Source: Actinotalea caeni
Lineage (GTDB): Bacteria; Actinomycetota; Actinomycetes; Actinomycetales; Beutenbergiaceae
Length of the DNA: 64,000 nt
Direction of reading: 5' to 3'
Assembly: GCF_009733795.1 (NCBI RefSeq)
Contig: NZ_WNXX01000016.1
Span: 19,145-83,144, forward strand
Shown: in pieces, positions 17,660 to 26,191 of the stretch
Numbering within the stretch: the first letter of the stretch is position 1
Layout: the number at the start of each line of letters is the position of its first letter
Notes under the pieces: model-generated
The model's input: only the letters and a program-made list of their open reading frames with translations
Told to the model about the DNA's origin: nothing
Databases searched by the model: none
Program-made: the position numbers and the translations under genes

Positions 17660-18142
17660 ATGACCTTCACTGTCGGCGAGACCGTCGTCTACCCGCACCA
17701 CGGTGCGGCTCTCATCGAGGAGATCTCCAAGCGGGTGATCCGCGGCGAGGAGAAGCTGTACCTCAAGCTCAAGGTGGCGCAGGGGGACCTCACGATCGAG
17801 GTGCCGGCCGAGAACTGCGATCTCGTCGGCGTCCGTGACGTCGTCGACCACGAGGGCCTCGAGAAGGTGTTCGAGGTGCTGCGCGCTCCCTACACCGAGG
17901 AGCCCACGAACTGGTCCCGCCGCTACAAGGCGAACGTCGAGAAGATCGCCTCGGGCGACGTCATCAAGGTCGCCGAGGTCGTGCGCGACCTCTCGCGCCG
18001 CGACGCCGACCGCGGCCTCTCCGCCGGTGAGAAGCGGATGCTCGCGCGCGCCCGCCAGATCCTGGTCTCCGAGCTCGCGCTCGCCGAGCAGACCGAGGAG
18101 GAGAAGGCCGAGGCCATCCTCGACGAGGTCCTCGCCAGCTGA
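17660..18142 (+). CDS. carD: CarD, RNA polymerase-binding transcription regulator
   Basis: CarD binds the RNA polymerase beta subunit and stabilises open complexes, notably at rRNA promoters. The 160-residue protein has the N-terminal Tudor-like RNAP-interaction domain ([20 protein letters not shown]) and the basic helical DNA-binding part with the conserved Trp in [20 protein letters not shown]. Length and motifs fit mycobacterial CarD. The ATG at 17660 has a strong Shine-Dalgarno. Its TGA overlaps the proposed CTG start of ispD. Confidence 0.96.
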   Translation: MTFTVGETVVYPHHGAALIEEISKRVIRGEEKLYLKLKVAQGDLTIEVPAENCDLVGVRDVVDHEGLEKVFEVLRAPYTEEPTNWSRRYKANVEKIASGDVIKVAEVVRDLSRRDADRGLSAGEKRMLARARQILVSELALAEQTEEEKAEAILDEVLAS

Positions 18143-18840
18143 CCGAGCTCGTCGCGGTCCTCACGGCCGCAGGATCGGGCACCCGGCTCGGGCGGTCGGA
18201 GCCCAAGGCCCTGGTGCCGCTCGCCGGCGTGCCGCTCGTGCGGCACGCCGCCGGCCGGCTCGTCGACGCCGGCACGACGGACGTGGTCGTCACCTGCCCC
18301 GCGGCGCACGCGCAGGCGTTCGCCGCCGCGCTCGCCGACCTGCCGGTGCGCTGCCTGCCCGGCGGCGCCACCCGGCAGCGCTCGGTCGCGCTGGGTCTCG
18401 ACGCACTCGCCGCGCACGACGACGCGGCCGTCGTCCTCGTCCACGACGCCGCCCGCCCGCTGGCCTCGACCGCGCTGATGCAGCGGCTCGTCGCGGCCGT
18501 GGAGGACGGCGCGGAGGCGGTCTTGCCCGGGCTGCCGGTCACCGACACGATCAAGCGGGTGGTCGACGGCGTCGTGCAGGCGACCGTGGACCGCCGCGAG
18601 CTGGTCGCCGTGCAGACGCCGCAGGTGTTCCGCCTCGGGGCGCTCCGGGCGGCGCACGCGGCCGGCGCGCACCTCGCGGAGGACGAGCGGACCGCCGCCA
18701 GCGACGACGCCGGGCTCGTCGAGCGGCTCGTCGGGCTGCCGGTGCACGTCGTGCCGGGGGAGGATCGGGCCATGAAGATCACCACCGTCACCGATCTCGC
18801 GCTGGTCGAGACGATGCTCGCGCAAGGGACCTGGTCGTGA
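18139..18840 (+). CDS. ispD: 2-C-methyl-D-erythritol 4-phosphate cytidylyltransferase IspD (CTG start)
   Basis: IspD makes CDP-methylerythritol in the MEP isoprenoid pathway. The nucleotide-binding motif [18 protein letters not shown] lies upstream of the first in-frame GTG (18214), so the gene must start earlier. No ATG, GTG or TTG is in frame, but CTG at 18139 sits in a CTGA overlap with the carD stop, exactly where a coupled start is expected, with GAGG about 10 bases upstream. This gives 233 residues, the family norm. Other motifs are [33 protein letters not shown] and [11 protein letters not shown]. The enzyme is certain; the CTG start is inferred. Confidence 0.92.
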   Translation: MTELVAVLTAAGSGTRLGRSEPKALVPLAGVPLVRHAAGRLVDAGTTDVVVTCPAAHAQAFAAALADLPVRCLPGGATRQRSVALGLDALAAHDDAAVVLVHDAARPLASTALMQRLVAAVEDGAEAVLPGLPVTDTIKRVVDGVVQATVDRRELVAVQTPQVFRLGALRAAHAAGAHLAEDERTAASDDAGLVERLVGLPVHVVPGEDRAMKITTVTDLALVETMLAQGTWS

Positions 18841-19319
18841 CGCCGCGGGTGGGCGTCGGCGTCGACGTGCACGCGTTCGCCGCCGACGGCCGGCTGGGCC
18901 TGTGGCTGGCGGCCGTCGAGTTCCCCGACCAGCCCGCGCTCGAGGGCCACTCCGACGGCGACGTCGCCGCGCACGCGGCCGCCGACGCGTTGTTCTCGGC
19001 GGCCGGCCTCGGGGACCTCGGGTCGCAGATCGGCACCTCCGACCCGCGCTGGGCGCGGGCCAGCGGCGTCGCGATCCTGTCCGAGGCCGCCGAGCGGGTG
19101 CGCGCCGTGGGGTTCCGGATCGGCAACGTCGCGATCCAGGTCGTCGGGCCGCGCCCGAAGCTCGCCGCGGTGCGCGACGAGGCTCAGCGTCGGCTGACCG
19201 AGGCCGCCGGGGCACCGGTGTCGCTCAGCGCCACCACCACCGACGGCCTCGGCCTCACCGGCCGCGGCGAGGGGCTGGCCGCGATCGCGACCGCGCTGGT
19301 CCTCGACCCGCGAGCGTGA
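18837..19319 (+). CDS. ispF: 2-C-methyl-D-erythritol 2,4-cyclodiphosphate synthase IspF
   Basis: IspF cyclises the MEP-pathway intermediate. The 160-residue protein starts with the metal-site motif GVGVDVHAF and has [21 protein letters not shown], the segment [13 protein letters not shown], and the C-terminal [19 protein letters not shown]. The GTG start overlaps the ispD stop by 4 bases. In Mycobacterium cysS and rlmB follow directly; here an accessory block of about 11.6 kb lies between. Confidence 0.96.
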   Translation: MTPRVGVGVDVHAFAADGRLGLWLAAVEFPDQPALEGHSDGDVAAHAAADALFSAAGLGDLGSQIGTSDPRWARASGVAILSEAAERVRAVGFRIGNVAIQVVGPRPKLAAVRDEAQRRLTEAAGAPVSLSATTTDGLGLTGRGEGLAAIATALVLDPRA

Positions 19320-19346
19320 GCCCCGCCCGGTTCGGCCGCCCCCGGG

Positions 19347-21914
19347 TCAGGTGAGCCCGCCGCCGCGCACCGTCACGGTGCGCGTCGCGCCGTACGCGTG
19401 GTGGGTCCCGAACCTCAGCCGGGTGCCGCCGGGCACGTGCTCGACCGTCACCTCCGGGTCGCCGTCGAGCACCGCGCGCCGCCCCGGCACCGTGACCGTG
19501 ACCGCGTCGCGCCCGAAGGTCGGGTCCGAGACCGCGATCGCCGTGCGCCCCTGCGGGGCGTCCTGCGCGAGCACGGCGGCCGCGCCGTCGACCGTCAGGT
19601 TGCCGACCCGGTGCGTGCCCGGCCCGAAGGTGGTGACCGCCAGCAGGCCGAGGCCGCTGTGCCGGACCGCGTGCACGGTCTCGTCGTGCGCCACGACCTC
19701 GACACCGGCGTAGGAGGCGAGCGTGGCCTCGTCGGCGCCCGGGAGGATCGCCCACGCGAGCGCGTCGGGCGCGGCCCCGGCCGGCCGGGTGCGGACGACG
19801 TCGAACACCCGCTTGGTGATCGGCGTCGCGCTGTTGGAGGTGCGCACCCAGCGCCGCGACCGCTCGACGGTCTCGACCCGGATCTCGACCTCGGCGGGCG
19901 CGAGCAGGACGTACCCGACCGCGGTGCCGCGCGTGACGTTCTCGTAGCGCAACCACGCGAGGTCGCCGACGACGCCCGGACCGGTCACCGGCTCGCCCTG
20001 CCGCGTCGCCCCGACCACGCGGATCTCCTCCGTCGGGTCGCTGATGCGGGCGTCGAGCGTGGTGAGCGTCGCGCGGCCGTGCTCGTCGGAGACGCCGGTG
20101 GCGAGCGCGACCACCTCGTCGTCGAGCATCACCCACGACCGTGAGGCACGCGCGCTCGCGTAGGCGACGAAGTCCTCCGGCAGCTCGCCCGCCTGCTTCG
20201 CGACCCACGCGGCGTCGTCCGAGAGCTGCATCGCCGCGACCGCGCGGTCGCCGAGCGTGGTGCCGCCCGAGCACGCGTTGGTGGCGAGCGGGAAGTACAC
20301 GTAGGCGTTCTGCTTCTCCGACGAGGAGGTGAAGCCCTCGTCCGGGTTGTCGTAGAACGGCTGCCCGTACAGCTCCGGCACGGGGAGGCGCTCCTCGTCG
20401 GGGGCGATCGCACCCGCGAGGCGGTGCGCGTCGACGACCGTGACGTAGTCCACGCCGAACGCCTGCTGCTGGTCCTCGCCCCCGAGGTAGAGGTAGTGCA
20501 CGCCGGAGCCCTGGAACCACGGCCGTAGGTTCTCGCCGTTCATGTACTCGTACATGCTCACCCGCTCCGAGCTGCGTGCGAGCGTGAACGTCCACCCCGG
20601 CCGGTGGTGCACGTGCCGGTCCATCGCGTTGAGGGCGAACGTCGCCGACGCCGGCACCAGGTCGGCTGGCACGAGGTCGTCGTCGGCGACGATCTCGCTG
20701 TGACGGACGATGTTCGCGGGGTCGTCGAACGACGCCGGCGAGATGCTCATCTGCTCGATCCCGTGCAGGTGGGCGACGTAGGCGCGCAGCGCCTCGGCCG
20801 ACTCGGGCGTCGTGTGCGCCGACAGGTCGACGACCGACTCGACCACGCTCGTCGCGCTCTGGTAGCCGGTGGTGGTGCGCGACACCGAGCGGCCCTTGAT
20901 GATCTCCATCATCCAGCCCTCGACGATCACCGGCGCGAACGCGGTCGCCAGCCAGTCGCCGATCCGCTGCTGCAGCTCCGGGTCGGTCGCGTGCTCGGTG
21001 CCGTCGAGCATCGCGACGGTCGTCGTGACCCGGTCGAGCAGGCCGACGCCGTAGCTGCCGGTGTAGGGGACCGAGGAGTGCATGAGGAACGAGCCGTCGG
21101 CGTAGAAGCCGTCGGTGACGCCGTGCTGCAGGTCGTAGGGGTCGATGACGCGGTAGACGGTCAGCTGGTCGGCGATCGCCTTCTCGATGCGCGCGACGTC
21201 GCCCAGCACCGCGCCCTGCACGATCCGGTTGGTCGTGATGTCGGCGAGGTTGGCACCGGTGTGGAAGCGGGAGTCGAGGTCGACGTCGCCGTCCTTGCCG
21301 TTGCGCAGGTAGGCGTCCATCGTCGCGACGTAGTCGCGGGCGAGGTCGGGGTCGGCGTCGAGCCCCTCGCCGAGCAGCGCGAGCGTCCGGCTGACGTGCG
21401 TCGGGATGCCGATCTCCCAGTTGTACCAGTTGCCGTAGTAGCCGTTCTCGGTGTCGGAGAACCAGGCCTCGTGGAGCCAGCGCAGGCCGTCGACGACACG
21501 CTGGCGCACCTCGTCGTTGCCGCTCAGGTCGTCCGGCACGGTCGCGCCGTCGGGGATCGGGGTCGCGGTGGCGAGGGCGATCTCGTAGAGCCGCAGGTAC
21601 GTGGTCGTGAGGTTGCTGTCGCTGGTGCCGAGCGGCAGCCCGTCGAACAGCGCGGTGCTCGGCGAGGGCAGCAGCGCGGCCAGGTGGCTGGTGGCCCTCG
21701 CGTGGATGTCGGCCAGCTTGGGCTGGACGGCGGCGGTCGCGTTGGTCTCGGCGGTGCCCGCCCGGCCCGCGACGACGTTCGCCAGCAGGGTCTCGGTGCT
21801 CGTGGCGGCGGTGCTGCCGCCGGTGGCGAACGCGAGCTGCGGCCGGTGCAGGGCGGCGGCCATCGCCGTCACCCCCGCCCCGGTGAGTACGGCTCGACGG
21901 CTGATGCTGCGCAT
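19347..21914 (-). CDS. Polysaccharide lyase family 8 (hyaluronate/chondroitin/xanthan lyase type), Tat-exported
   Basis: This 855-residue secreted enzyme should cleave acidic polysaccharides by beta-elimination. The N terminus MRSISRRAVLTGAG is a twin-arginine signal. The alpha/alpha-toroid domain has NWYNWEIGIP (aromatic patch), catalytic Asn222 in TGANLAD, and His279 and Tyr288 in DGSFLMHSSVPYTGSYG, spaced 9 residues apart as in pneumococcal hyaluronate lyase. GRSVSR supplies the Arg. The central and C-terminal beta-sandwich domains follow (MNGENLRPWFQGSGVHYLYL). The exact substrate cannot be read from sequence. It is convergent to ispF and begins the accessory block. Confidence 0.9.
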   Translation of the reverse strand: MRSISRRAVLTGAGVTAMAAALHRPQLAFATGGSTAATSTETLLANVVAGRAGTAETNATAAVQPKLADIHARATSHLAALLPSPSTALFDGLPLGTSDSNLTTTYLRLYEIALATATPIPDGATVPDDLSGNDEVRQRVVDGLRWLHEAWFSDTENGYYGNWYNWEIGIPTHVSRTLALLGEGLDADPDLARDYVATMDAYLRNGKDGDVDLDSRFHTGANLADITTNRIVQGAVLGDVARIEKAIADQLTVYRVIDPYDLQHGVTDGFYADGSFLMHSSVPYTGSYGVGLLDRVTTTVAMLDGTEHATDPELQQRIGDWLATAFAPVIVEGWMMEIIKGRSVSRTTTGYQSATSVVESVVDLSAHTTPESAEALRAYVAHLHGIEQMSISPASFDDPANIVRHSEIVADDDLVPADLVPASATFALNAMDRHVHHRPGWTFTLARSSERVSMYEYMNGENLRPWFQGSGVHYLYLGGEDQQQAFGVDYVTVVDAHRLAGAIAPDEERLPVPELYGQPFYDNPDEGFTSSSEKQNAYVYFPLATNACSGGTTLGDRAVAAMQLSDDAAWVAKQAGELPEDFVAYASARASRSWVMLDDEVVALATGVSDEHGRATLTTLDARISDPTEEIRVVGATRQGEPVTGPGVVGDLAWLRYENVTRGTAVGYVLLAPAEVEIRVETVERSRRWVRTSNSATPITKRVFDVVRTRPAGAAPDALAWAILPGADEATLASYAGVEVVAHDETVHAVRHSGLGLLAVTTFGPGTHRVGNLTVDGAAAVLAQDAPQGRTAIAVSDPTFGRDAVTVTVPGRRAVLDGDPEVTVEHVPGGTRLRFGTHHAYGATRTVTVRGGGLT

Positions 21915-21968
21915 GCGTGCTCCTCGTGCCCCCCGTGCGCGAGGTCACCTCGCGGTGACGTCCTCACC

Positions 21969-22505
21969 CTACGCACACGCGCGCGCACCGACCCGGTCAA
22001 CCGGCGTCGGGTCGGTCGCCGCGGCGCGGCGCCGACGGCGGCTGCGCGGCGCCGACGGCGGCTGCGCGGCGCCCTCGGCGGCGTCCTCGGCGGCCGTCAC
22101 GACCCGTCCGAGCAGCTCGCGCAGCGTCGCCACCTCGCGCGGGTCGAGCCCGGCCAGCGCCCGCTCGCCGAGCGCGGCGCGCCGGGCACCCACCTCCTCG
22201 AGCAGCCGCGTCCCGGCCGGGGTGGGCTGCACGAGCGTGGCGCGGCGATCCTGCGGGCTCGGTGCGCGCCGGACGAGCCCCTTCTCCTCCAGGGCGTCGA
22301 CGACCTCGGTCGCCGAGCGGGGGGCGATGCGCAGGCGCTCGGCGACGTCGGAGAGCCGGGCGCCGCCGTCGGCGGCCACCGCCTCGCGCAGCGCGCGCAG
22401 CTCGTGCGGGGTGATCCGCCACGGTTCCAGCGAGGCCAGCCACTGCCGCCGCAGCGCCCGAGCGGCGCGCATCAGCAGCTCGCTGGCGTCGGGGTCGGAG
22501 TGCAC
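21969..22505 (-). CDS. MarR-family regulator, probable repressor of the adjacent ABC exporter
   Basis: The 178-residue protein has the MarR winged helix: ITPHELRALREAV, LSDVAERLRIAPRSATEVVDAL and the wing VRRAPSPQDRRATLVQPT. It is divergent from an ABC exporter, with a perfect 15-bp palindrome between them, so it probably represses that transporter and itself. The C-terminal ~30 residues are odd: a tandem 20-bp duplication (22031-22070), not a multiple of three, means that the second copy is read in a different frame and gives an Arg-rich tail. The original protein may have ended differently. Confidence 0.85.
   Translation of the reverse strand: MHSDPDASELLMRAARALRRQWLASLEPWRITPHELRALREAVAADGGARLSDVAERLRIAPRSATEVVDALEEKGLVRRAPSPQDRRATLVQPTPAGTRLLEEVGARRAALGERALAGLDPREVATLRELLGRVVTAAEDAAEGAAQPPSAPRSRRRRRAAATDPTPVDRVGARACA
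22031..22070. repeat. Tandem 20-bp duplication in the MarR gene
   Basis: A 20-bp unit (gccgacggcggctgcgcggc) occurs at 22031-22050 and again at 22051-22070. Because 20 is not divisible by three, it shifts the reading frame of the MarR C terminus. It looks recent, since the two copies are identical. Confidence 0.85.
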
Positions 22506-22540
22506 GGGAACAGTCTAGCCGTCCGTGTGGTTACATCATC

Positions 22541-22555
22541 GTGAGGTAACCTCAC
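22541..22555. promoter_or_regulatory. Palindromic MarR operator GTGAGGTAACCTCAC
   Basis: GTGAGGT-A-ACCTCAC is a perfect inverted repeat, 7 bases per arm, in the 112-bp space between the divergent marR and ABC genes. MarR proteins bind such palindromes as dimers. The site lies in a local AT-rich dip that also holds the likely promoters. Confidence 0.75.
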
Positions 22556-22617
22556 TAAACAGGACCTCGTCTCCGGTGTCACGCCGTCGAGACGTCTCGA
22601 GAAAGCAGGTGGTGCGC

Positions 22618-24471
22618 ATGGCACCCGACACACACTCCTCAGCGCCGCGGGGCGACCGCGGCGGACGTGGCGGCGGGCCCGCGGTGGCGCGGCTCGACCC
22701 GGCCGACAAGGCCCAGCTCGCCGAGCACCCCGTGAGCCTGCGCCGCATCGGCGCGCTCTTCACGCCCTACCGCGGCCGGCTCGCCGTCGTGGTGGGGCTG
22801 ATCGTCGCGACCTCGCTCGTCGGGCTCGCGACCCCCTTCATCACCAAGCACCTCATCGACGACGCGATCCCGGACCAGGACGTGCCGCTGCTGCTCGCCC
22901 TGGTCGGCGGGCTGCTCGCGGTCACGGTGGTCTCCGCCGTGCTCGGGGTGCTGCAGACCTGGTTGTCGACGACGATCGGGCAGCGGGTCATGCACCGGCT
23001 GCGCACCGACGTGTTCACGCACCTGCAGCGGCAGTCGGTCGACTTCTTCACCCGGACCCGGGGCGGCGAGGTGCAGGCGCGGCTGACCCAGGACATCCAG
23101 GGCATGCAGTCGGTCGTCACGTCCACCGCCACCTCGATCGCCGCGAACGTCACGACGGCGATCGGTACGGCGGTCGCGATGGTCGTGCTGTCCTGGCAGC
23201 TGTCGCTGCTGTCGCTGCTGGTGCTGCCGCCGGCGATCTGGCTGACCCGGAAGGTCGCGACGATGCGACGCGAGGTCACCGCGCGCCGGCAGCGCACGAT
23301 GGCCGACCTGCAGGCGCAGGTCGAGGAGTCGCTGTCGGTCAGCGGCGCGGTGCTCGGCAAGGTGCTCGGCACCGCGCCGACGGCGTCGGCGACCTTCGCA
23401 CGCACGTCGTCGGAGCTCATGGGCCTCGAGGTGGCCTCGCAGCTGGCGGGCCGCTGGCGGATGGCGACGATGAGCATCGTCTTCGCGGCGATCCCCGCGC
23501 TGATCTACCTCGTCGCCGGGCTCCCGGCGACGTCGAACGGGATGACGATCGGCACCCTGGTCGCATTCACCGCGCTGCAGTCGCAGCTGTTCCGCCCGCT
23601 CATGGGCGTGCTGAACGTCGGGGTCGAGGTCATCAGCTCGATGGCGCTGTTCAGCCGGGTGTTCGAGTACCTCGACCTCGTCGTCGAGATCGACGACCCC
23701 GAGGACCCGGTGCCCGTCGACCCCGCGGCCGTGCGGGGCGAGGTGCGCTTCGACCGCGTCGGCTACACCTACCCGGGGGCTGCCACGCCCGCCCTGGACG
23801 GGATCGACCTGGTGGTCCCCGCGGGCACCTCGCTCGCGCTCGTCGGCCACACCGGGTCCGGCAAGTCGACGCTCGGCTCGCTCGTGGCCCGGCTCGCGGA
23901 CCCGACGGTCGGGTCGGTCTCGATCGACGGCGTCGACCTGCGCGACATGACGCTCGCGGACCTCAGCAGCGTCGTCGGGGTGGTCTCGCAGGAGACCTAC
24001 CTGCTGCACGCGACCGTGCGGGAGAACCTGCGCTACGCGCGACCGGACGCGACCGACGAGGAGATCGAGGCCGCGGCGCGCGCCGCGCAGGTGCACGACC
24101 TCATCAGCGCGCTGCCGCAGGGCTACGACACCGTCGTCGGCGCTCGCGGCCATCGGTTCTCCGGAGGCGAGAAGCAGCGGCTCGCCATCGCTCGCACGAT
24201 CCTGCGCGACCCGCGCGTGCTCGTGCTCGACGAGGCGACCTCCGCGCTCGACAACACGACAGAGCGCGCGGTGCAGGAGGCGCTCGACCGGTTGGCGGTC
24301 GGCCGCACGACGATCACGATCGCGCACCGGCTCTCCACGATCGCGGGCGCCGACCAGGTCGTGGTGCTCGACGGCGGCCGCGTCGTCGAGCGCGGCACCC
24401 ACGCCGAGCTCGTCGCGGCCGGCGGCCGCTACGCCGAGCTCCTCGCCGCCCGGGAGCCGGTGCCGGCCTGA
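22618..24471 (+). CDS. ABC exporter (fused membrane and ATPase domains), multidrug type
   Basis: The 617-residue half-transporter has a six-helix export domain (about residues 60-340) and a C-terminal ATPase: Walker A VGHTGSGKSTLG, Q-loop VSQETYLLHATVRENL, signature RFSGGEKQRLAIA, Walker B VLVLDEATSALD and the switch His in TIAHRLST. It should pump lipophilic compounds as a homodimer. The ATG at 22618 follows AGGTGG; longer starts would run through the operator region. The divergent MarR and the palindrome at 22541 suggest drug-inducible expression. Confidence 0.9.
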   Translation: MAPDTHSSAPRGDRGGRGGGPAVARLDPADKAQLAEHPVSLRRIGALFTPYRGRLAVVVGLIVATSLVGLATPFITKHLIDDAIPDQDVPLLLALVGGLLAVTVVSAVLGVLQTWLSTTIGQRVMHRLRTDVFTHLQRQSVDFFTRTRGGEVQARLTQDIQGMQSVVTSTATSIAANVTTAIGTAVAMVVLSWQLSLLSLLVLPPAIWLTRKVATMRREVTARRQRTMADLQAQVEESLSVSGAVLGKVLGTAPTASATFARTSSELMGLEVASQLAGRWRMATMSIVFAAIPALIYLVAGLPATSNGMTIGTLVAFTALQSQLFRPLMGVLNVGVEVISSMALFSRVFEYLDLVVEIDDPEDPVPVDPAAVRGEVRFDRVGYTYPGAATPALDGIDLVVPAGTSLALVGHTGSGKSTLGSLVARLADPTVGSVSIDGVDLRDMTLADLSSVVGVVSQETYLLHATVRENLRYARPDATDEEIEAAARAAQVHDLISALPQGYDTVVGARGHRFSGGEKQRLAIARTILRDPRVLVLDEATSALDNTTERAVQEALDRLAVGRTTITIAHRLSTIAGADQVVVLDGGRVVERGTHAELVAAGGRYAELLAAREPVPA

Positions 24472-24486
24472 CGCCGGGAGGTGTCG

Positions 24487-24510
24487 GGCGGCGGGGCGAC
24501 CCCCGCCGCC
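24487..24510. terminator. GC hairpin after the ABC exporter
   Basis: The arms GGCGGCGGGG (24487-24496) and CCCCGCCGCC (24501-24510) pair perfectly around a 4-base loop. The hairpin begins 16 bases after the exporter stop and is a likely terminator. Confidence 0.65.
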
Positions 24511-24599
24511 GTGGCGCAGGCCCCGTGCTCGAGACGCTGCGCGGGGCCGCTGTGCGCCGGGCGTGCTGCGCCGGACGCGGCACCCACCCGCGCGCCGCG

Positions 24600-24672
24600 G
24601 TACTCACTGTTGCCAAGTACCGCTACTCAGCGTTACTGTGTACCGGTAGTCAGCGACACAGAGTAGAAGGGG
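24600..24672 (+). promoter_or_regulatory. AT-richer promoter/operator segment upstream of the PadR operon
   Basis: This stretch is clearly less GC-rich than its surroundings. It holds imperfect repeats such as CTACTCAGCG and GTAGTCAGCG, and the short palindrome ACCGGT, before the Shine-Dalgarno AGAAGGGG near 24664-24671. PadR regulators usually repress their own operon from such sites. I cannot define the operator exactly. The stretch 24511-24599 shows no gene. Confidence 0.45.
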
Positions 24673-24678
24673 CGGCCG

Positions 24679-25023
24679 GTGGGCAACCAGATGACGGAGA
24701 TGCTCAAGGGCACCCTCGAGGGGATCGTGCTGGCGCTGCTGGCCGAGCGGTCCGCCTACGGCTACGAGATCACGGCGTGGCTGCGGCAGCGCGGCTTCGC
24801 CGACATCGCCGAGGGCACCGTCTACGCCCTCCTCGTGCGCATCGAGCAGCGCGGCCTCGTCGACGTCGAGAAGGTGCCGTCCGAGAAGGGCCCGCCGCGC
24901 AAGGTCTTCACGCTCAACGACGCCGGGCGCGAGCAGCTCTCCGAGTTCTGGAGCAGCTGGAGCTTCCTCGCCGCGCGGATCGACGAGCTGCAGCACACCC
25001 GACACGACACCGAAGGAGCGTGA
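24679..25023 (+). CDS. PadR-family transcriptional regulator
   Basis: The 114-residue protein has the PadR winged helix: EMLKGTLEGIVLALLAERSAYGYEI, then GTVYALLVRIEQRGLV and the wing GPPRKVFTLNDAGREQL. PadR proteins repress efflux genes until a drug binds. It is the first gene of a four-gene operon with DUF1048, an ABC ATPase and an ABC-2 permease, all overlapping or nearly so. A start at the ATG at 24691 is also possible. Confidence 0.92.
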   Translation: MGNQMTEMLKGTLEGIVLALLAERSAYGYEITAWLRQRGFADIAEGTVYALLVRIEQRGLVDVEKVPSEKGPPRKVFTLNDAGREQLSEFWSSWSFLAARIDELQHTRHDTEGA

Positions 25024-25025
25024 GC

Positions 25026-25391
25026 ATGGTCGCCCGATGGATCGAGGCCCTCACCGGCTCGCTCGAGCAGAAGAAGCAGTACAAGGCCGACCTCGCCAGG
25101 ATCGAGGCGCTGCCGGCCGCGCACCGTGAGGCCGCGAAGGCCTTCCACCGCTACGTCCTACAGTCCGGGGCCGTGAGCGACGGCGAGACGCTCGTCGCGA
25201 TGCTCACCGACCTCGTCGACCTGTGGGAGCGGGCCGCGGCCGACGGCACGACGGTCCAGGCCGTCGTGGGCGAGGACCCGGTCGAGTTCATCGAGAGCTT
25301 CGTGCGGGCCTACGCGGCCAGGCACTGGCTCGACAAGGAGCGCACGCGTCTCGTCGAGACGATCGAGCGCGTCGTGCAGGAGGAGTCGTGA
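25026..25391 (+). CDS. DUF1048 protein of a PadR/ABC operon
   Basis: The 121-residue protein matches DUF1048, small helical cytoplasmic proteins often encoded next to PadR regulators. Visible are EALTGSLEQKKQYKADLARI at the N terminus and VGEDPVEFIESFVRAY near the C terminus. I chose ATG 25026 because AAGGAG lies 7 bases upstream; the GTG at 25020 is too close to it. Its function is unknown. The conserved pairing with PadR suggests that it modulates the regulator or the transporter. Confidence 0.8.
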   Translation: MVARWIEALTGSLEQKKQYKADLARIEALPAAHREAAKAFHRYVLQSGAVSDGETLVAMLTDLVDLWERAAADGTTVQAVVGEDPVEFIESFVRAYAARHWLDKERTRLVETIERVVQEES

Positions 25392-26191
25392 CGGCCGTGG
25401 CGGCCCCGGCGATCCGCGTCCGGGGCGTGACGAAGTCCTACGGCGACCTCGAGGTGCTGCGGGGCGTCGACCTCGACGTCGCAGCAGGCAGCGTCGTCGC
25501 GCTGCTCGGCTCCAACGGCGCGGGCAAGACCACGCTGGTGCGCATCCTCGCCACCCTCGCCGGCGCCGACGGCGGCCGCGCCGAGGTGCTCGGCCACGAC
25601 GTCGCGGCCGACGCGGACGGCGGGCGCCGCACGATCAGCCTCACCGGGCAGTTCGCCGCCGTCGACGACGTCCTCACCGGGCGCGAGAACCTCGAGCTGG
25701 TCGCGCGGCTGCGGCACCTCGCCGACCCCGCCGGCGTCGCCGAGCGGCTGCTCGCGCGGTTCTCGCTCACCGACGCGGCCGACCGGCGCGCCGGGACGTA
25801 CTCGGGCGGCATGCGACGTCGCCTCGACATCGCGATGGGGCTCGTCGGCGACCCGCCGGTCGTCGTGCTCGACGAGCCGACGACGGGGCTCGACCCGCAG
25901 TCGCGCATCGAGGTCTGGCAGGTGGTGCGCGGCCTCGTGCGCGACGGCACCACGGTGCTGCTCACCACGCAGTACCTCGAGGAGGCCGAGCAGCTCGCCG
26001 ACCGGATCGCGATCCTGCACGGCGGCACGATCGTGCACCACGGCACGCTCGCCGAGCTGCGTGCGCTGCTGCCGCCGACGACCGTCACCTACGTCGAGAA
26101 GCAGCCGAGCCTCGAGGAGGTCTTCCTCGCCGTCGTCGGCCCCGGGTCGACCGGCACGCCCGACCCGACCGACCAGGAGGAGGTCCGATGA
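25388..26191 (+). CDS. ABC transporter ATPase, drug-efflux (DrrA-like)
   Basis: The 267-residue ATPase has Walker A LLGSNGAGKTTLVRIL, Q-loop SLTGQFAAVDDVLTG, signature YSGGMRRRLDIA, Walker B VVVLDEPTTGLDPQSR and the switch His equivalent in LLTTQYLEEAEQL. The Gln in TTQY is typical of the DrrA/daunorubicin-resistance group. A C-terminal extension ends with LEEVFLAV. It overlaps DUF1048 and the permease by 4 bases on each side, so the subunits are made together. Confidence 0.92.
   Translation: MTAVAAPAIRVRGVTKSYGDLEVLRGVDLDVAAGSVVALLGSNGAGKTTLVRILATLAGADGGRAEVLGHDVAADADGGRRTISLTGQFAAVDDVLTGRENLELVARLRHLADPAGVAERLLARFSLTDAADRRAGTYSGGMRRRLDIAMGLVGDPPVVVLDEPTTGLDPQSRIEVWQVVRGLVRDGTTVLLTTQYLEEAEQLADRIAILHGGTIVHHGTLAELRALLPPTTVTYVEKQPSLEEVFLAVVGPGSTGTPDPTDQEEVR

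Noticed and set aside
18214..18840. ispD beginning at GTG 18214
   Set aside because: That start would remove the CTP-binding loop [10 protein letters not shown], which is plainly encoded upstream in the same frame.
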